Source: Sva-07 sp963707515
Lineage (GTDB): Bacteria; Actinomycetota; Acidimicrobiia; Acidimicrobiales; Ilumatobacteraceae
Assembly: GCA_963707515.1 (NCBI GenBank)
Contig: CAVPQI010000003.1
Span: forward strand, 744,001 to 808,000
Direction of reading: 5' to 3'
Length of the DNA stretch: 64,000 bases
The translations under genes were made by a program, and so were the position numbers. Position 1 is the stretch's first letter. Each line of letters starts with the position of its first letter. Of this stretch, positions 48,392 through 55,919 are shown piece by piece. The notes under the pieces are model-generated. The model saw only the letters and a list, made by a program, of their open reading frames with translations, did not search any database and was not told the origin of the DNA.

Positions 48392-49114
48392 TCAGCGGTC
48401 GGGGTTGCCGGCCCCGCGGGCGAGCGGAGCGAGCTGGTCGTCGTCGCGGCTGGCGGTGAACTCGGCGACCAGTCGGGCGACCTCGTCGGCGTGCGTGTCC
48501 TCGTGCATCGAGTGGCCGCCGCCGTCGAGCACGACGAGTCGGGCGTCGGGCATCTTGCGTTCGAGGTACTGGCCGGAGCCGACGTACTCGGGACGATCGT
48601 CGCCACCGACGAGGACGAGCGTCGGCGTACGCATCTCGGTGAGCCGGTCCATGACCACCGAGTCCTCCTGCAGGTTCAGCGCGGTCGCCTGCTCGGGCAC
48701 GCCGAAGCGGTGGGCGTTGCGGCGCGACCGGTCGTTCCACGCCGCCCGCTTGTCGGCGTCGCGGTAACCGGGGCCGGTGTTGAGCACGACGATGCCGGCC
48801 AGCGCGCCGGGGCGAGTGGCGGCATGGGCGAGGGCGAGGTAGCCGCCGAGCGAGTGACCGACCAGCACCGCCGGTGCGTCGAGCTCGGCGAGCAGGTCGT
48901 CGAGATCGGTCAGGGCACGATCGCGTGTGTACTCCGCGGGATCGTCGGGGACCGGTGACGCTCCGTGGCCGAGGAGGTCGACGGCGACGACGTGGAAGCG
49001 GTCGGTGAGCCGCTCGGTCACCGGGGTCCACGTCGCCGCCGACATGCCGAGCCCGTGGACGAAGACGATCGGTCGGCCCACGCCCGCAGACACGGTGTGC
49101 AGACGGGTGCTCAC
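48392..49114 (-). CDS. Alpha/beta hydrolase
   Basis: A 240-residue alpha/beta hydrolase. The oxyanion region is IVFVHGLGMSAATW, the nucleophile elbow is GHSLGG, the acid is likely in GGDDRPEYV and the His is in DGGGHSMHED. The short cap resembles 3-oxoadipate enol-lactonase or MenH-like enzymes, but no specific family call is safe. The GTG start at 49114 lies one base after the panB stop, so it is very likely co-transcribed with panB and may serve an acyl or lactone step near CoA metabolism. Confidence 0.82.
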   Translation of the reverse strand: MSTRLHTVSAGVGRPIVFVHGLGMSAATWTPVTERLTDRFHVVAVDLLGHGASPVPDDPAEYTRDRALTDLDDLLAELDAPAVLVGHSLGGYLALAHAATRPGALAGIVVLNTGPGYRDADKRAAWNDRSRRNAHRFGVPEQATALNLQEDSVVMDRLTEMRTPTLVLVGGDDRPEYVGSGQYLERKMPDARLVVLDGGGHSMHEDTHADEVARLVAEFTASRDDDQLAPLARGAGNPDR

Positions 49115-49115
49115 G

Positions 49116-49964
49116 TCACTCGCTGTATTCGTGTTCGGGAGCCGGGTACTGGCCCGACTCGACGTCCTCGCGGAACGCCCGCGCGGCGTCGTACAGGGTC
49201 TGACCGATCGAGGCATATTGCTTGACGAACTTCGGGATCCGGCCGCGGCCGAAGCCCGCCCAGTCGGTCCACACGAGCAGTTGGCCGTCACAGTCCGGAC
49301 CGGCCCCGACCGAGATGGTCGGGATCGTCAGCTCCTTGGTCACCTGGGCGGCGACCGTGGAGGGCACCATCTCGAGCACGACGGCGAACGCGCCGGCGTC
49401 CTCGATGGCGTGGGCGTCATCGAGCAGGCGCTGGGCGTCCTCACCGCGTCCCTGGATGATGTGGCCGCCGAGGCCGTGCTCACTCTGCGGGGTGAACCCG
49501 ATGTGGGCCATGACGGGGATGCCGGCGCGCACGATGTGGCTGATCTGGGGGGCACTGCGGGTGCCGCCCTCCAACTTGACGGCGTGGGCGCCGCTCTCTT
49601 TCATGAAGCGGATCGCCGTGCCGAGCGCCTGGTCCGGTCCGTTCTCGTACGAACCGAACGGCATGTCGGCAATGACGAAGGCGCGGTTGACGCCGCGGAC
49701 GACGGCGGCGGTGAGCGGGATCAACTCGTCGACGGTCACCGGGATCGTGGTGTCGTAGCCGAACACCGTGTTGCCGGCCGAGTCGCCCACGAGCAGGAAG
49801 TCGATCCCGGCGTCGTCGAAGATCGACGCCGACAGGTGGTCGTAGCTCGTCAGCCCGGTGATCTTGATGCCCTGCTCCTTGGCCCGGCGGAAGTGCCGGG
49901 TACGGACACGCTTCAACGTCGGATCGCTCGACCCGACGCCGTAGGGACGCTGTTCGTCGGTCAC
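49116..49964 (-). CDS. panB: 3-methyl-2-oxobutanoate hydroxymethyltransferase
   Basis: A 282-residue TIM-barrel enzyme that makes ketopantoate from ketoisovalerate and methylene-THF, the first step to pantothenate and CoA. Landmarks are TSYDHLSASIFDDAGIDFLLVGDSAGN (Mg and substrate ligands), FVIADMPFGSYE, VKLEGG, VMAHIGFTPQS and the catalytic Glu region VLEMVP. The GTG start at 49964 is supported by TACGGT six bases upstream. No other pantothenate gene is in the window. Confidence 0.95.
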   Translation of the reverse strand: MTDEQRPYGVGSSDPTLKRVRTRHFRRAKEQGIKITGLTSYDHLSASIFDDAGIDFLLVGDSAGNTVFGYDTTIPVTVDELIPLTAAVVRGVNRAFVIADMPFGSYENGPDQALGTAIRFMKESGAHAVKLEGGTRSAPQISHIVRAGIPVMAHIGFTPQSEHGLGGHIIQGRGEDAQRLLDDAHAIEDAGAFAVVLEMVPSTVAAQVTKELTIPTISVGAGPDCDGQLLVWTDWAGFGRGRIPKFVKQYASIGQTLYDAARAFREDVESGQYPAPEHEYSE

Positions 49965-49970
49965 CTGATC

Positions 49971-49976
49971 ACCGTA
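49971..49976 (-). promoter_or_regulatory. -10 hexamer TACGGT before panB
   Basis: On the minus strand TACGGT ends 6 bases before the GTG at 49964, so the panB message should be leaderless. Confidence 0.5.
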
Positions 49977-49990
49977 ACCCGCAGGTGTCG

Positions 49991-51824
49991 TCAGAGCCGC
50001 CCCGCCGCTCGCGCCGCAGCTTCGGCGTCGTCGAGTTGGCCGGCGACGATCTGCAGACCGTTGCGCCAGAAGTCGGGGTCGGCGAGGTCGCAGTCGACGA
50101 TGCGGCCGAGTTCGTCGGGCGACACCGACCCGCCGGCGCGCAACATGTCGAGGTAGGCGGGCACGAACGCGTCACCCTCGGCGCGGTAGCGGGCGTACAC
50201 CGACAGCGCCAGCAGTTGGCCGTAGGCGTAGGCGTAGACGTAGCCGGGCGACCCGATGAAGTGCGGGACGTAGCTCCACCAGCTGCGGTAGTCGTCGGTG
50301 ACCTCGACCGAGTCGCCGAGCATCGCCGTCTGCGAGTCGGCCCAGAGCTCGCCGAAGCGATCGACGCTGAGCTCGCCCTCCGCTCGCCGCGCCGTGTGGC
50401 AGGCGTGCTCGAAGCGGTTCATCGCGATCTGCCGGAACACCGTGGCGATCGAGTCCTCGAGGACCGTCGCCAGCAACGAGAAGCGCTCGTCGGGGTCGTC
50501 GATCATCGACAGCAGGCGGTTGCTGGTGACGGTCTCGCCGAACACCGATGCCGTCTCGGCGACGGTCAGCGGCGTGCTCTGGTGGAAGATGCCCTGCTCG
50601 CGGGCGAGGTAGAAGTGGACGCCGTGACCGAGTTCGTGGGCGAGAGTCGCCACGTCGCGTGTCGTCGACGTCCAGTTGAGCAGCACGTACGGGTGGTGCC
50701 CGGGGGAGACGCCGGCGGCGAACGCGCCGCCGCGCTTGCCCGGGCGCACCGGCGCGTCGATCCACCCCTCGTCGATGAAGCGACCGACGATGCCGGCGAG
50801 CTCGGGGGAGAACGAGGCGTAGGCGTCGCGCACGATCGCCGTGCCCTCCGCCCATCCGACGGTGCGCTGCCCGCTGCCGACCGAGGCCATGCGGTCGTAG
50901 TCGGCGAGGCGGTCGAGTCCGAGCACCTGGGCCTTCGAGCGCGTACCAACGTTGTGGGATGTCGTAGGCGTCGACGACGGCCGAGATCAGTGCCTCGACC
51001 GATTCGTCGGAGGCTTCGTTGGCGAGGTTGCGCGACGAGACCCAGGAGGCATACCCGCGTCGGCGGTCGTCGAGCGCCTTGTCCTGGAGCAGCGTGTTGT
51101 AGACGAACGCCCGCGTGCGGAGACCGGGGGCCAACCCGGCGGTGACCGACGCGGCGACCGACCGGCGGACGTCGCGATCGGGATGCTGGAGCAGCGACAG
51201 GGCGGACATCAGCGGGGCCGTGCCACCGCCGGTCTGCGCGGGCAGGTCGACCTCGATGCTCGACGTCAACTCGTCGAAGAGCCGGCTCCAGGCGCTGGCG
51301 CCCGTCTGGCGGCGCTCGGCGAGGATCGTCTCCTCCGCTTCGGACAACAGGTACGGCCGGTTGAGGCGGAGATTGGTCAGGTGGTGGCGGCAGAAGTCGA
51401 GGCGCGGATCTGCGAGCACGGCCTCGGCGTGGCCGTCGTCGGCGGCCGCCCACTCGAGCTCGAAGAAGATCAGCTTCGTCTCGATCTCCGTCGACCGCTG
51501 CTGTGAGGCCGCCACCGCGGCACCGCGAGCGGGATCGTCCGTCGCCGTCGAGAAGGCGAGCATCGCGTGGTAGGCGGCACGGGCGACGAGGTCCTGGATC
51601 TCGGCCAGGCGTTCCATCGCGTCGGCCAGGCCAGCCGCGTCGAGCGTGGCAATCGTGCCGCGCAGGCCGCTGAGCTCGTCGGCCAGGGTGTCGGCGCGGT
51701 CGAACAGCTCGTCCGGTGTGGCGCCGTCGGGCAGGATCGAGTCGATGTCCCAGGCGACGTCGGCGGCGGTGATGTCGCGCTCGTCTGCGGGGGAGGGGCC
51801 AGCGTGTTCGTCGACGCTCGTCAT
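49991..51824 (-). CDS. M3-family oligoendopeptidase, PepF-like (one frameshift)
   Basis: A 610-residue cytosolic zinc peptidase after removing one extra base near 50936, which restores QRWYALKAQVLGLDRLADYDRM. The zinc motif HELGH is in ATLAHELGHGVHFYLA near residue 395, and the third ligand Glu lies in VAETASVFGE. The length and the C-terminal block YVPHFIGSPGYVYAYAYGQLLAL are typical of PepF/M3B. It degrades short peptides, a role that fits the two peptide importers in this window. CAGACT six bases before the ATG is a weak leaderless signal. A hairpin separates it from selD. Confidence 0.88.
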
Positions 51825-51842
51825 CGTCCCAGTCTGGCCGAT

Positions 51843-51876
51843 CACGAGCGCGGTGCGACCCGGCCCGGCGCTCGTG
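51843..51876 (-). terminator. Hairpin between selD and the M3 peptidase gene
   Basis: CACGAGCGC (51843-51851) and GCGCTCGTG (51868-51876) form a perfect 9-bp stem in the gap after the selD stop. Confidence 0.5.
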
Positions 51877-51900
51877 GCCGATGTCGTGGCTGATGTTGCG

Positions 51901-52941
51901 TCAGCGCAGCACGAGCCCGGGCCGGCCGGTGCCGACGGTGGCGATGTGGGCGGCGACGTGTCCAGTGGACGCCAGCTCGGCGAGCACGCCGTCGGTGTGG
52001 TCGCGGTCGACGCCGAAGACCAAGCCACCCGAGGTCTGGGCATCGGCGACCAGCAGCTGGGTGACCTCGTCGTGTTCACCGACGTCGACGAACGGCAGCG
52101 CCCAGTCGAGATTGCGCCGCGTGCCGCCGGGGACGACCCCGTCGGCGATCAGCTCGCGCACCCCGGGGAGCACGGGCAGGGCGGCCACGTCGATGATCAC
52201 GGAGACGCCCGACTCCAGTGCCATCTTCCCGAGGTGGCCGGTGAGGCCGAAACCGGTGACGTCGGTGCATCCGGTGGCACCCGCGTCGAGGGCGACACGG
52301 GCGGCGACGTCATTGAGTCGGGTCATCGTCGCCACGGCAGCATCGGCCTGCTCGTCGCTGGCGCGTCCGGCTTTGATCGCCGTGGTCAGCACGCCCACCC
52401 CCAGCGGCTTCGACAAGACGACGTCCTGTCCGGGTCGCAGTCCGTTGTTGGTGAGGATCCGGTCCGGGTGCACGATGCCGGTGACGGCGAGGCCGTACTT
52501 GGGCTCGGGGTCGTCGATCGTGTGGCCACCGACGATGGCGAACCCGGCCTGGTCGGCGATCTCCAGGCCCCCGGCGAGGACCTCGCCGAGCATCTCGGCA
52601 GGAAGCTCGGTCGAGTTCCAGGCCACGATGTTGAGGGCGAAGAGGGGAGTGCCGCCCATCGCGTACACGTCGGACACGGCATTGGCGGCGGCGATGCGCC
52701 CCCACGTCCGCGGGTCGTCGACGACGGGGGTGAAGAAGTCGGTGGTGGCGACCAGTGCCCGCTCGCCGTCGAGTCGCCACACCGCGGCGTCGTCGCCGCC
52801 GGTGGTCCCGACGAGGAGTGCCTCCGGCGGTGTGCGGCCGGCCGACACGAGGCCAGCGACGACACCCTGGAGGATGCCCGGCGCGAGCTTGCAGCCGCAT
52901 CCGGCTCCATGACTGAACTGCGTCAGGCGCACCGCTTCCAT
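51901..52941 (-). CDS. selD: Selenide, water dikinase
   Basis: A 346-residue enzyme that makes selenophosphate, the selenium donor for selenocysteine and selenouridine. The N-terminal catalytic loop is RLTQFSHGAGCGCKLAPG, with Cys at residues 15 and 17 where E. coli has Cys17 and Cys19. The ATP-binding core (GGDDAAVWRLDGERALVATTDFFTPVVDDP, then AANAVSDVYAMGG) and the C-terminal TDVTGFGLTGHLGKMALESG are complete. The ATG at 52941 is preceded by CAGACT. No selA, selB, selC or mnmH is visible nearby, so which selenium product it serves is unknown. Confidence 0.94.
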   Translation of the reverse strand: MEAVRLTQFSHGAGCGCKLAPGILQGVVAGLVSAGRTPPEALLVGTTGGDDAAVWRLDGERALVATTDFFTPVVDDPRTWGRIAAANAVSDVYAMGGTPLFALNIVAWNSTELPAEMLGEVLAGGLEIADQAGFAIVGGHTIDDPEPKYGLAVTGIVHPDRILTNNGLRPGQDVVLSKPLGVGVLTTAIKAGRASDEQADAAVATMTRLNDVAARVALDAGATGCTDVTGFGLTGHLGKMALESGVSVIIDVAALPVLPGVRELIADGVVPGGTRRNLDWALPFVDVGEHDEVTQLLVADAQTSGGLVFGVDRDHTDGVLAELASTGHVAAHIATVGTGRPGLVLR

Positions 52942-53049
52942 CGCCGGAGTCTGACAGCCGATGCCGAGCCGGAGCGTGTCGGCCCGGTCGTCCGCGTACG
53001 GCATCGGCGCGGCGGGTTGAGCGTTGTGTCGGTGGGGTAGTCGGCGGCC

Positions 53050-53496
53050 ATGAGCGCTGCTGACGATCCGATCCTCGACGACGCCGAGTCCGGCGGTCCG
53101 ACCGTTGCCCGCGGGGCGACCGAGCTCGACGCGATCATCGCGGCCGCGGAGGCCGACGGGTTCTCCGGTGTGCTGTCGATCCCGGACGAGCCCACCGACG
53201 ACCCGACCCGGGCGTCGCTCGACGTGCTCGTGTGCGCGGCGTGCGGCGAAGCGGCGTCTGCGGGATCGTTCGTCCGTGCCTGGAGCCGCCGTCTCGAAGG
53301 AGCGAGTGATCCGGCCGACATGATGCACGTGTCGGCGCTCACCTGCCCGCACTGCGGTGTCGGCGGGGTGTTCATCAGCCCGTTCGGGCCGGCGGCGTCG
53401 GAGCGGGAGAGCGCCGTCCTGCAGGCGCTGCCCGAACCCCGGGTGCCCGCAGGAGACGACGCCGAGTCGCAACTCGGCGACGTCTCCAGCAGTTGA
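53050..53496 (+). CDS. Small zinc-ribbon protein of unknown function
   Basis: A 148-residue acidic protein with two Cys-x-x-Cys pairs, VCAACGEA near residue 61 and TCPHCGVGG near 98, spaced like a zinc ribbon. The N-terminal 55 residues and the tail are low in complexity (Ala, Asp, Ser). It is divergent from selD with 108 bases between starts, a layout that often marks functional linkage, but no family is recognised. TAGTCG six bases before the ATG is a weak leaderless signal. Confidence 0.6.
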   Translation: MSAADDPILDDAESGGPTVARGATELDAIIAAAEADGFSGVLSIPDEPTDDPTRASLDVLVCAACGEAASAGSFVRAWSRRLEGASDPADMMHVSALTCPHCGVGGVFISPFGPAASERESAVLQALPEPRVPAGDDAESQLGDVSSS

Positions 53497-53508
53497 CCGC
53501 GCCAGCGG

Positions 53509-53586
53509 TCAGACGCGTCGGGCGAGGTAGATGATCGCCAAGATCACGAGGATGAGGACGAGAATGCCTCCGATGCCGTAACCCAT
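53509..53586 (-). CDS. 25-residue single-helix membrane peptide
   Basis: MGYGIGGILVLILVILAIIY is followed by LARRV and a stop. It is one hydrophobic helix with a positive C-terminal end, so the C-terminus should face the cytosol. An AAAGGA lies about 6 bases before the ATG. On the same strand a GTTT-N16-GGGTAA site sits 62 bases upstream, matching a sigma-B/F-type promoter, and the adjoining divergent operon encodes such a sigma factor. Short membrane peptides of this type are known among stress proteins. The function is unknown. Confidence 0.65.
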   Translation of the reverse strand: MGYGIGGILVLILVILAIIYLARRV

Positions 53587-53647
53587 GTTGGATCCTTTCC
53601 GTCGCGGACGCTCGGTCCGTGCCCACCGCTCGGTGGACGGCGCCTCG

Positions 53648-53673
53648 TTACCCTCGACCGTCAGCGCACAAAC
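53648..53673 (-). promoter_or_regulatory. Sigma-B/F-type promoter of the 25-residue peptide
   Basis: On the minus strand GTTT (53673-53670), 16 bases, then GGGTAA (53653-53648). This is the best match to a stress-sigma promoter in the window and is correctly placed before the peptide's ATG at 53586. Confidence 0.5.
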
Positions 53674-53766
53674 GCGCCGGACGAATGGCCCGCCGAACGC
53701 ACCCGACGAGCGTGCCCGCCGCTGCCGACCCGTGTGCCGTTTCCGCTCGCACGTTTTCGGGTCAAG

Positions 53767-53790
53767 GTTTGGTCGCTGGCCGATCGGTAA
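53767..53790 (+). promoter_or_regulatory. Sigma-B/F-type promoter candidate of the sigma operon
   Basis: GTTT (53767-53770), 14 bases, then CGGTAA (53785-53790), 12 bases before the ATG at 53803. It would allow the sigma factor to drive its own operon. A TAACGT hexamer at 53788-53793 is an alternative reading. Confidence 0.4.
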
Positions 53791-53802
53791 CGTATCCCGC
53801 CG

Positions 53803-54237
53803 ATGCAGGATCACACGTCGCCCCCCACCGCCGGCAGCGGGCTCGGCGCGTTGGACGCTGATCGGGTCGAGGTCTCCGTCCCGTTGCGTTCGGCGTTCCT
53901 CTCCACCCTGCGGACCATGACCGCGGCGCTCGCCGCCGATGCCGGGTTCTCGATCGACGAGATCGACGACGTGCGCCTCGCCCTCGGGGAGGTGGTCACC
54001 GCCTACCTCGATGGCGGTGCCGCCGCCGACGACCGGGCGCTGGCGACGTTCCTGATCGGCGAGGCGTCGTTGACCGTGACCGTGCGTCCAGAGCGCGCCG
54101 ACCCCCACGTCGAGTTCGACGAGTTGGCGAGCGGCATCCTGGCTGCGGTCGTCGACGAGTACCGCGTCGACGGCCACGGGGTCACGTTCGCCAAGCGGGC
54201 CACCGAGGCGACAGCGGGAACCGCATCCGCACGATGA
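53803..54237 (+). CDS. RsbW/UsfX-like anti-sigma factor, probably degenerate
   Basis: A 144-residue protein. SIDEIDDVRLALGEVVTAYLDGG matches the helix of the histidine-kinase-like ATPase fold (HATPase_c_2) found in RsbW, SpoIIAB and UsfX anti-sigma factors. The Glu of the N-box is kept but the Asn is not, and no clear G-box follows, so ATP binding and kinase activity may be lost. It overlaps the next gene by four bases (ATGA), and that gene is a sigma factor of the type these proteins hold. I infer direct binding to it. The STAS protein downstream would be the antagonist. Confidence 0.7.
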   Translation: MQDHTSPPTAGSGLGALDADRVEVSVPLRSAFLSTLRTMTAALAADAGFSIDEIDDVRLALGEVVTAYLDGGAAADDRALATFLIGEASLTVTVRPERADPHVEFDELASGILAAVVDEYRVDGHGVTFAKRATEATAGTASAR

Positions 54238-55010
54238 CCGACACGTCCGACGCGGGCGGCGGCGACGATCTCGAGCTCTTCCGCCAGTTCGCCGCGAGCC
54301 GCAGCCGCGAGCTGCGCAACCAGCTCGTCGAGCGACACATGGGCTTCGCCGCCCACATCGCCGGTCGATTCCGGCGCGCTGACAGCCGTGACGACGATCT
54401 GCGCCAGGTGGCGATGCTCGGCCTCGTGAAGGCCGTCGACCGCTTCGACCCGGAGTACGGGTCGACGTTCTCGGCCTTTGCCGGCCGCACGATCGAGGGC
54501 GAGCTGAAGCGCTACTTCCGCGACCGTTCCTGGGTGGTGCGCGTCCCGCGCGGCGCCAAGGAGCTGCACCTGTTGGTCCGTCGAGCTGCCGACGAGCTGT
54601 CGCAGCAACTCGGACGCTCACCGAACGTCGACGAGATCGCCGCCCACCTCGACGTCGACCGCGACGACGTCCTGCGTGGCCTCTCGGCGACCGCCGCCTA
54701 TCACGTCGGCTCGCTCGACGCCGGCAGCGGCGACGACGACCCGGGCTCGCCGATGGACCGCCAAGCGGTCCTGGCCACCGCCGACCCGGGGTTCGTCAAC
54801 ACCGACAACCGCGAGGTCGTGGTCGGCCTGCTGGAGCGCCTTCCCGAGCGCGAGCGGCGCATCGTCGAGCTGCGCTTCTACGACCGCCTCTCGCAGAGTG
54901 AGATCGCTGATCAGGTCGGCATCTCGCAGATGCACGTGTCGCGGCTGTTGCGCCGTTCGTTCGAGCAGATGCGCATGTGGATGGAAGCCGGCGACAGCGG
55001 CGACGGCTGA
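54234..55010 (+). CDS. Sigma-B/F-type RNA polymerase sigma factor
   Basis: A 258-residue sigma-70 family protein of the stress/sporulation group (SigB/SigF/WhiG-like). Region 2 is DDDLRQVAMLGLVKAVDRFDPEYGSTFSAFAGRTIEGELKRYFRD, the -10-reading helix. Region 3 is QQLGRSPNVDEIAAHLDVDRDDVLRGL, and region 4 is LPERERRIVELRFYDRLSQSEIADQVGISQMHVSRLLRRSFEQMR. There is no region 1.1. It is translationally coupled to the upstream anti-sigma gene. GTTT...GGGTA-type promoters before this operon and nearby small genes are likely targets. Confidence 0.92.
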   Translation: MTDTSDAGGGDDLELFRQFAASRSRELRNQLVERHMGFAAHIAGRFRRADSRDDDLRQVAMLGLVKAVDRFDPEYGSTFSAFAGRTIEGELKRYFRDRSWVVRVPRGAKELHLLVRRAADELSQQLGRSPNVDEIAAHLDVDRDDVLRGLSATAAYHVGSLDAGSGDDDPGSPMDRQAVLATADPGFVNTDNREVVVGLLERLPERERRIVELRFYDRLSQSEIADQVGISQMHVSRLLRRSFEQMRMWMEAGDSGDG

Positions 55011-55064
55011 CCACGTTGCCGGAAAGCCGTCGTCAGCGGTACCGGGGTGGACGGGAGCGAGGGG

Positions 55065-55070
55065 TACACT
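55065..55070 (+). promoter_or_regulatory. -10 hexamer TACACT of a leaderless start
   Basis: TACACT lies 7 bases before the ATG at 55078. It overlaps GGGTAC (55062-55067), which would also suit a stress sigma factor. Confidence 0.45.
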
Positions 55071-55077
55071 CCCCCGC

Positions 55078-55395
55078 ATGTCCGACGTGCCCAGCCGTCT
55101 CACGATCACGCCGAACGACGATGGACAGACGTTGCTGCTCGTCGGTGAGATCGACGCCCACACGTCACCCGACCTGGCTGACCAGCTCGCCGAGCTTCCT
55201 GGCGACGCCGGCGACATCACGATCGACATGTCCGACGTCGATTTCATCGACTCCAGCGGGCTGCGAGTGATCATCGACGTGCACCAGCGGGCGGCCGAGG
55301 CCGACCGTCGGCTCGTCCTGCGTTCGCCGTCCAGCGCGGTCGCCCGACTGGTCGAGATCGCCGGGCTCTCCGATCACCTGCACGTCATCGCCTGA
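55078..55395 (+). CDS. STAS-domain anti-sigma factor antagonist
   Basis: A 105-residue RsbV/SpoIIAA-like STAS protein. VGEIDAHTSPDLADQL forms the first part and the phospho-acceptor loop VDFIDSSGLRVIID contains the Ser that a partner kinase phosphorylates. In the family the dephosphorylated form binds the anti-sigma factor and frees sigma. It lies 67 bases after the sigma gene with its own -10, so it may be made separately. Since the upstream anti-sigma lacks parts of the kinase site, phosphorylation may need another protein. Confidence 0.9.
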   Translation: MSDVPSRLTITPNDDGQTLLLVGEIDAHTSPDLADQLAELPGDAGDITIDMSDVDFIDSSGLRVIIDVHQRAAEADRRLVLRSPSSAVARLVEIAGLSDHLHVIA

Positions 55396-55458
55396 CGTTT
55401 CGGCGCTCCGAAGCGGGGGCATCCCCGTGCGGACGATCCGACCAAGGAGGTCCCGCCG

Positions 55459-55791
55459 ATGTCCACCCCCACGTACGACCAGGTGCTCGATGCTGCCCGC
55501 AGCGGCAGCCGGGCTGTCGTCGACCACCTCCCGCTCGACACGATCAGCGACGTGCTCGGGGAGTCGCTCGATCGCGTGCAGTCGATCAGCTGGGACGACC
55601 TGGCGATCGGCGACGTCGGCCTCGACGACGTCCTCGTCGAGGTCAACCGCACGGTCCGCCGCAACCCGGTGTCGATCGTGGCAATCGTCATCGGCACCGT
55701 GTTCGCCACGTGCGGCGTGATCTGGTTCCTCCGCCGCCGTCGCAGCAACGAGGCCGAACAGACCGTCCTCCCGCTCGCCGGCGTTGCGTGA
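55459..55791 (+). CDS. Small single-helix membrane protein of unknown function
   Basis: A 110-residue protein with an 80-residue soluble N-terminal part (DQVLDAARSGSRAVVDHLPL, ISWDDLAIGDVGLDDVL), one membrane helix near residues 72-90 (VSIVAIVIGTVFATCGVIWFL) and a basic RRRR stop-transfer end. No family is recognised. AAGGAGG at 55444-55450 is an excellent ribosome site, 8 bases before the ATG. A GTTT-N16-GGGCAT at 55397-55422 is a weak sigma-B-like site, so it may belong to the same stress regulon. Confidence 0.7.
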   Translation: MSTPTYDQVLDAARSGSRAVVDHLPLDTISDVLGESLDRVQSISWDDLAIGDVGLDDVLVEVNRTVRRNPVSIVAIVIGTVFATCGVIWFLRRRRSNEAEQTVLPLAGVA

Positions 55792-55919
55792 TCCCGCCGT
55801 CATCGCGCTGATACCCGGATATTGCTGACCGCCCCCACCGGCACGTCGGCGCGGTGCGACACGGTTGCTAGTGTCCGCCCGAACGACGGCCACGCGGCCG
55901 CGGTCAACGGGGGACGACG

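Noticed and set aside
51901..53050. A selenocysteine tRNA or in-frame UGA selenoprotein near selD
   Set aside because: No long-acceptor tRNA fold and no gene with a conserved in-frame TGA was found. SelD itself has Cys at the catalytic site.
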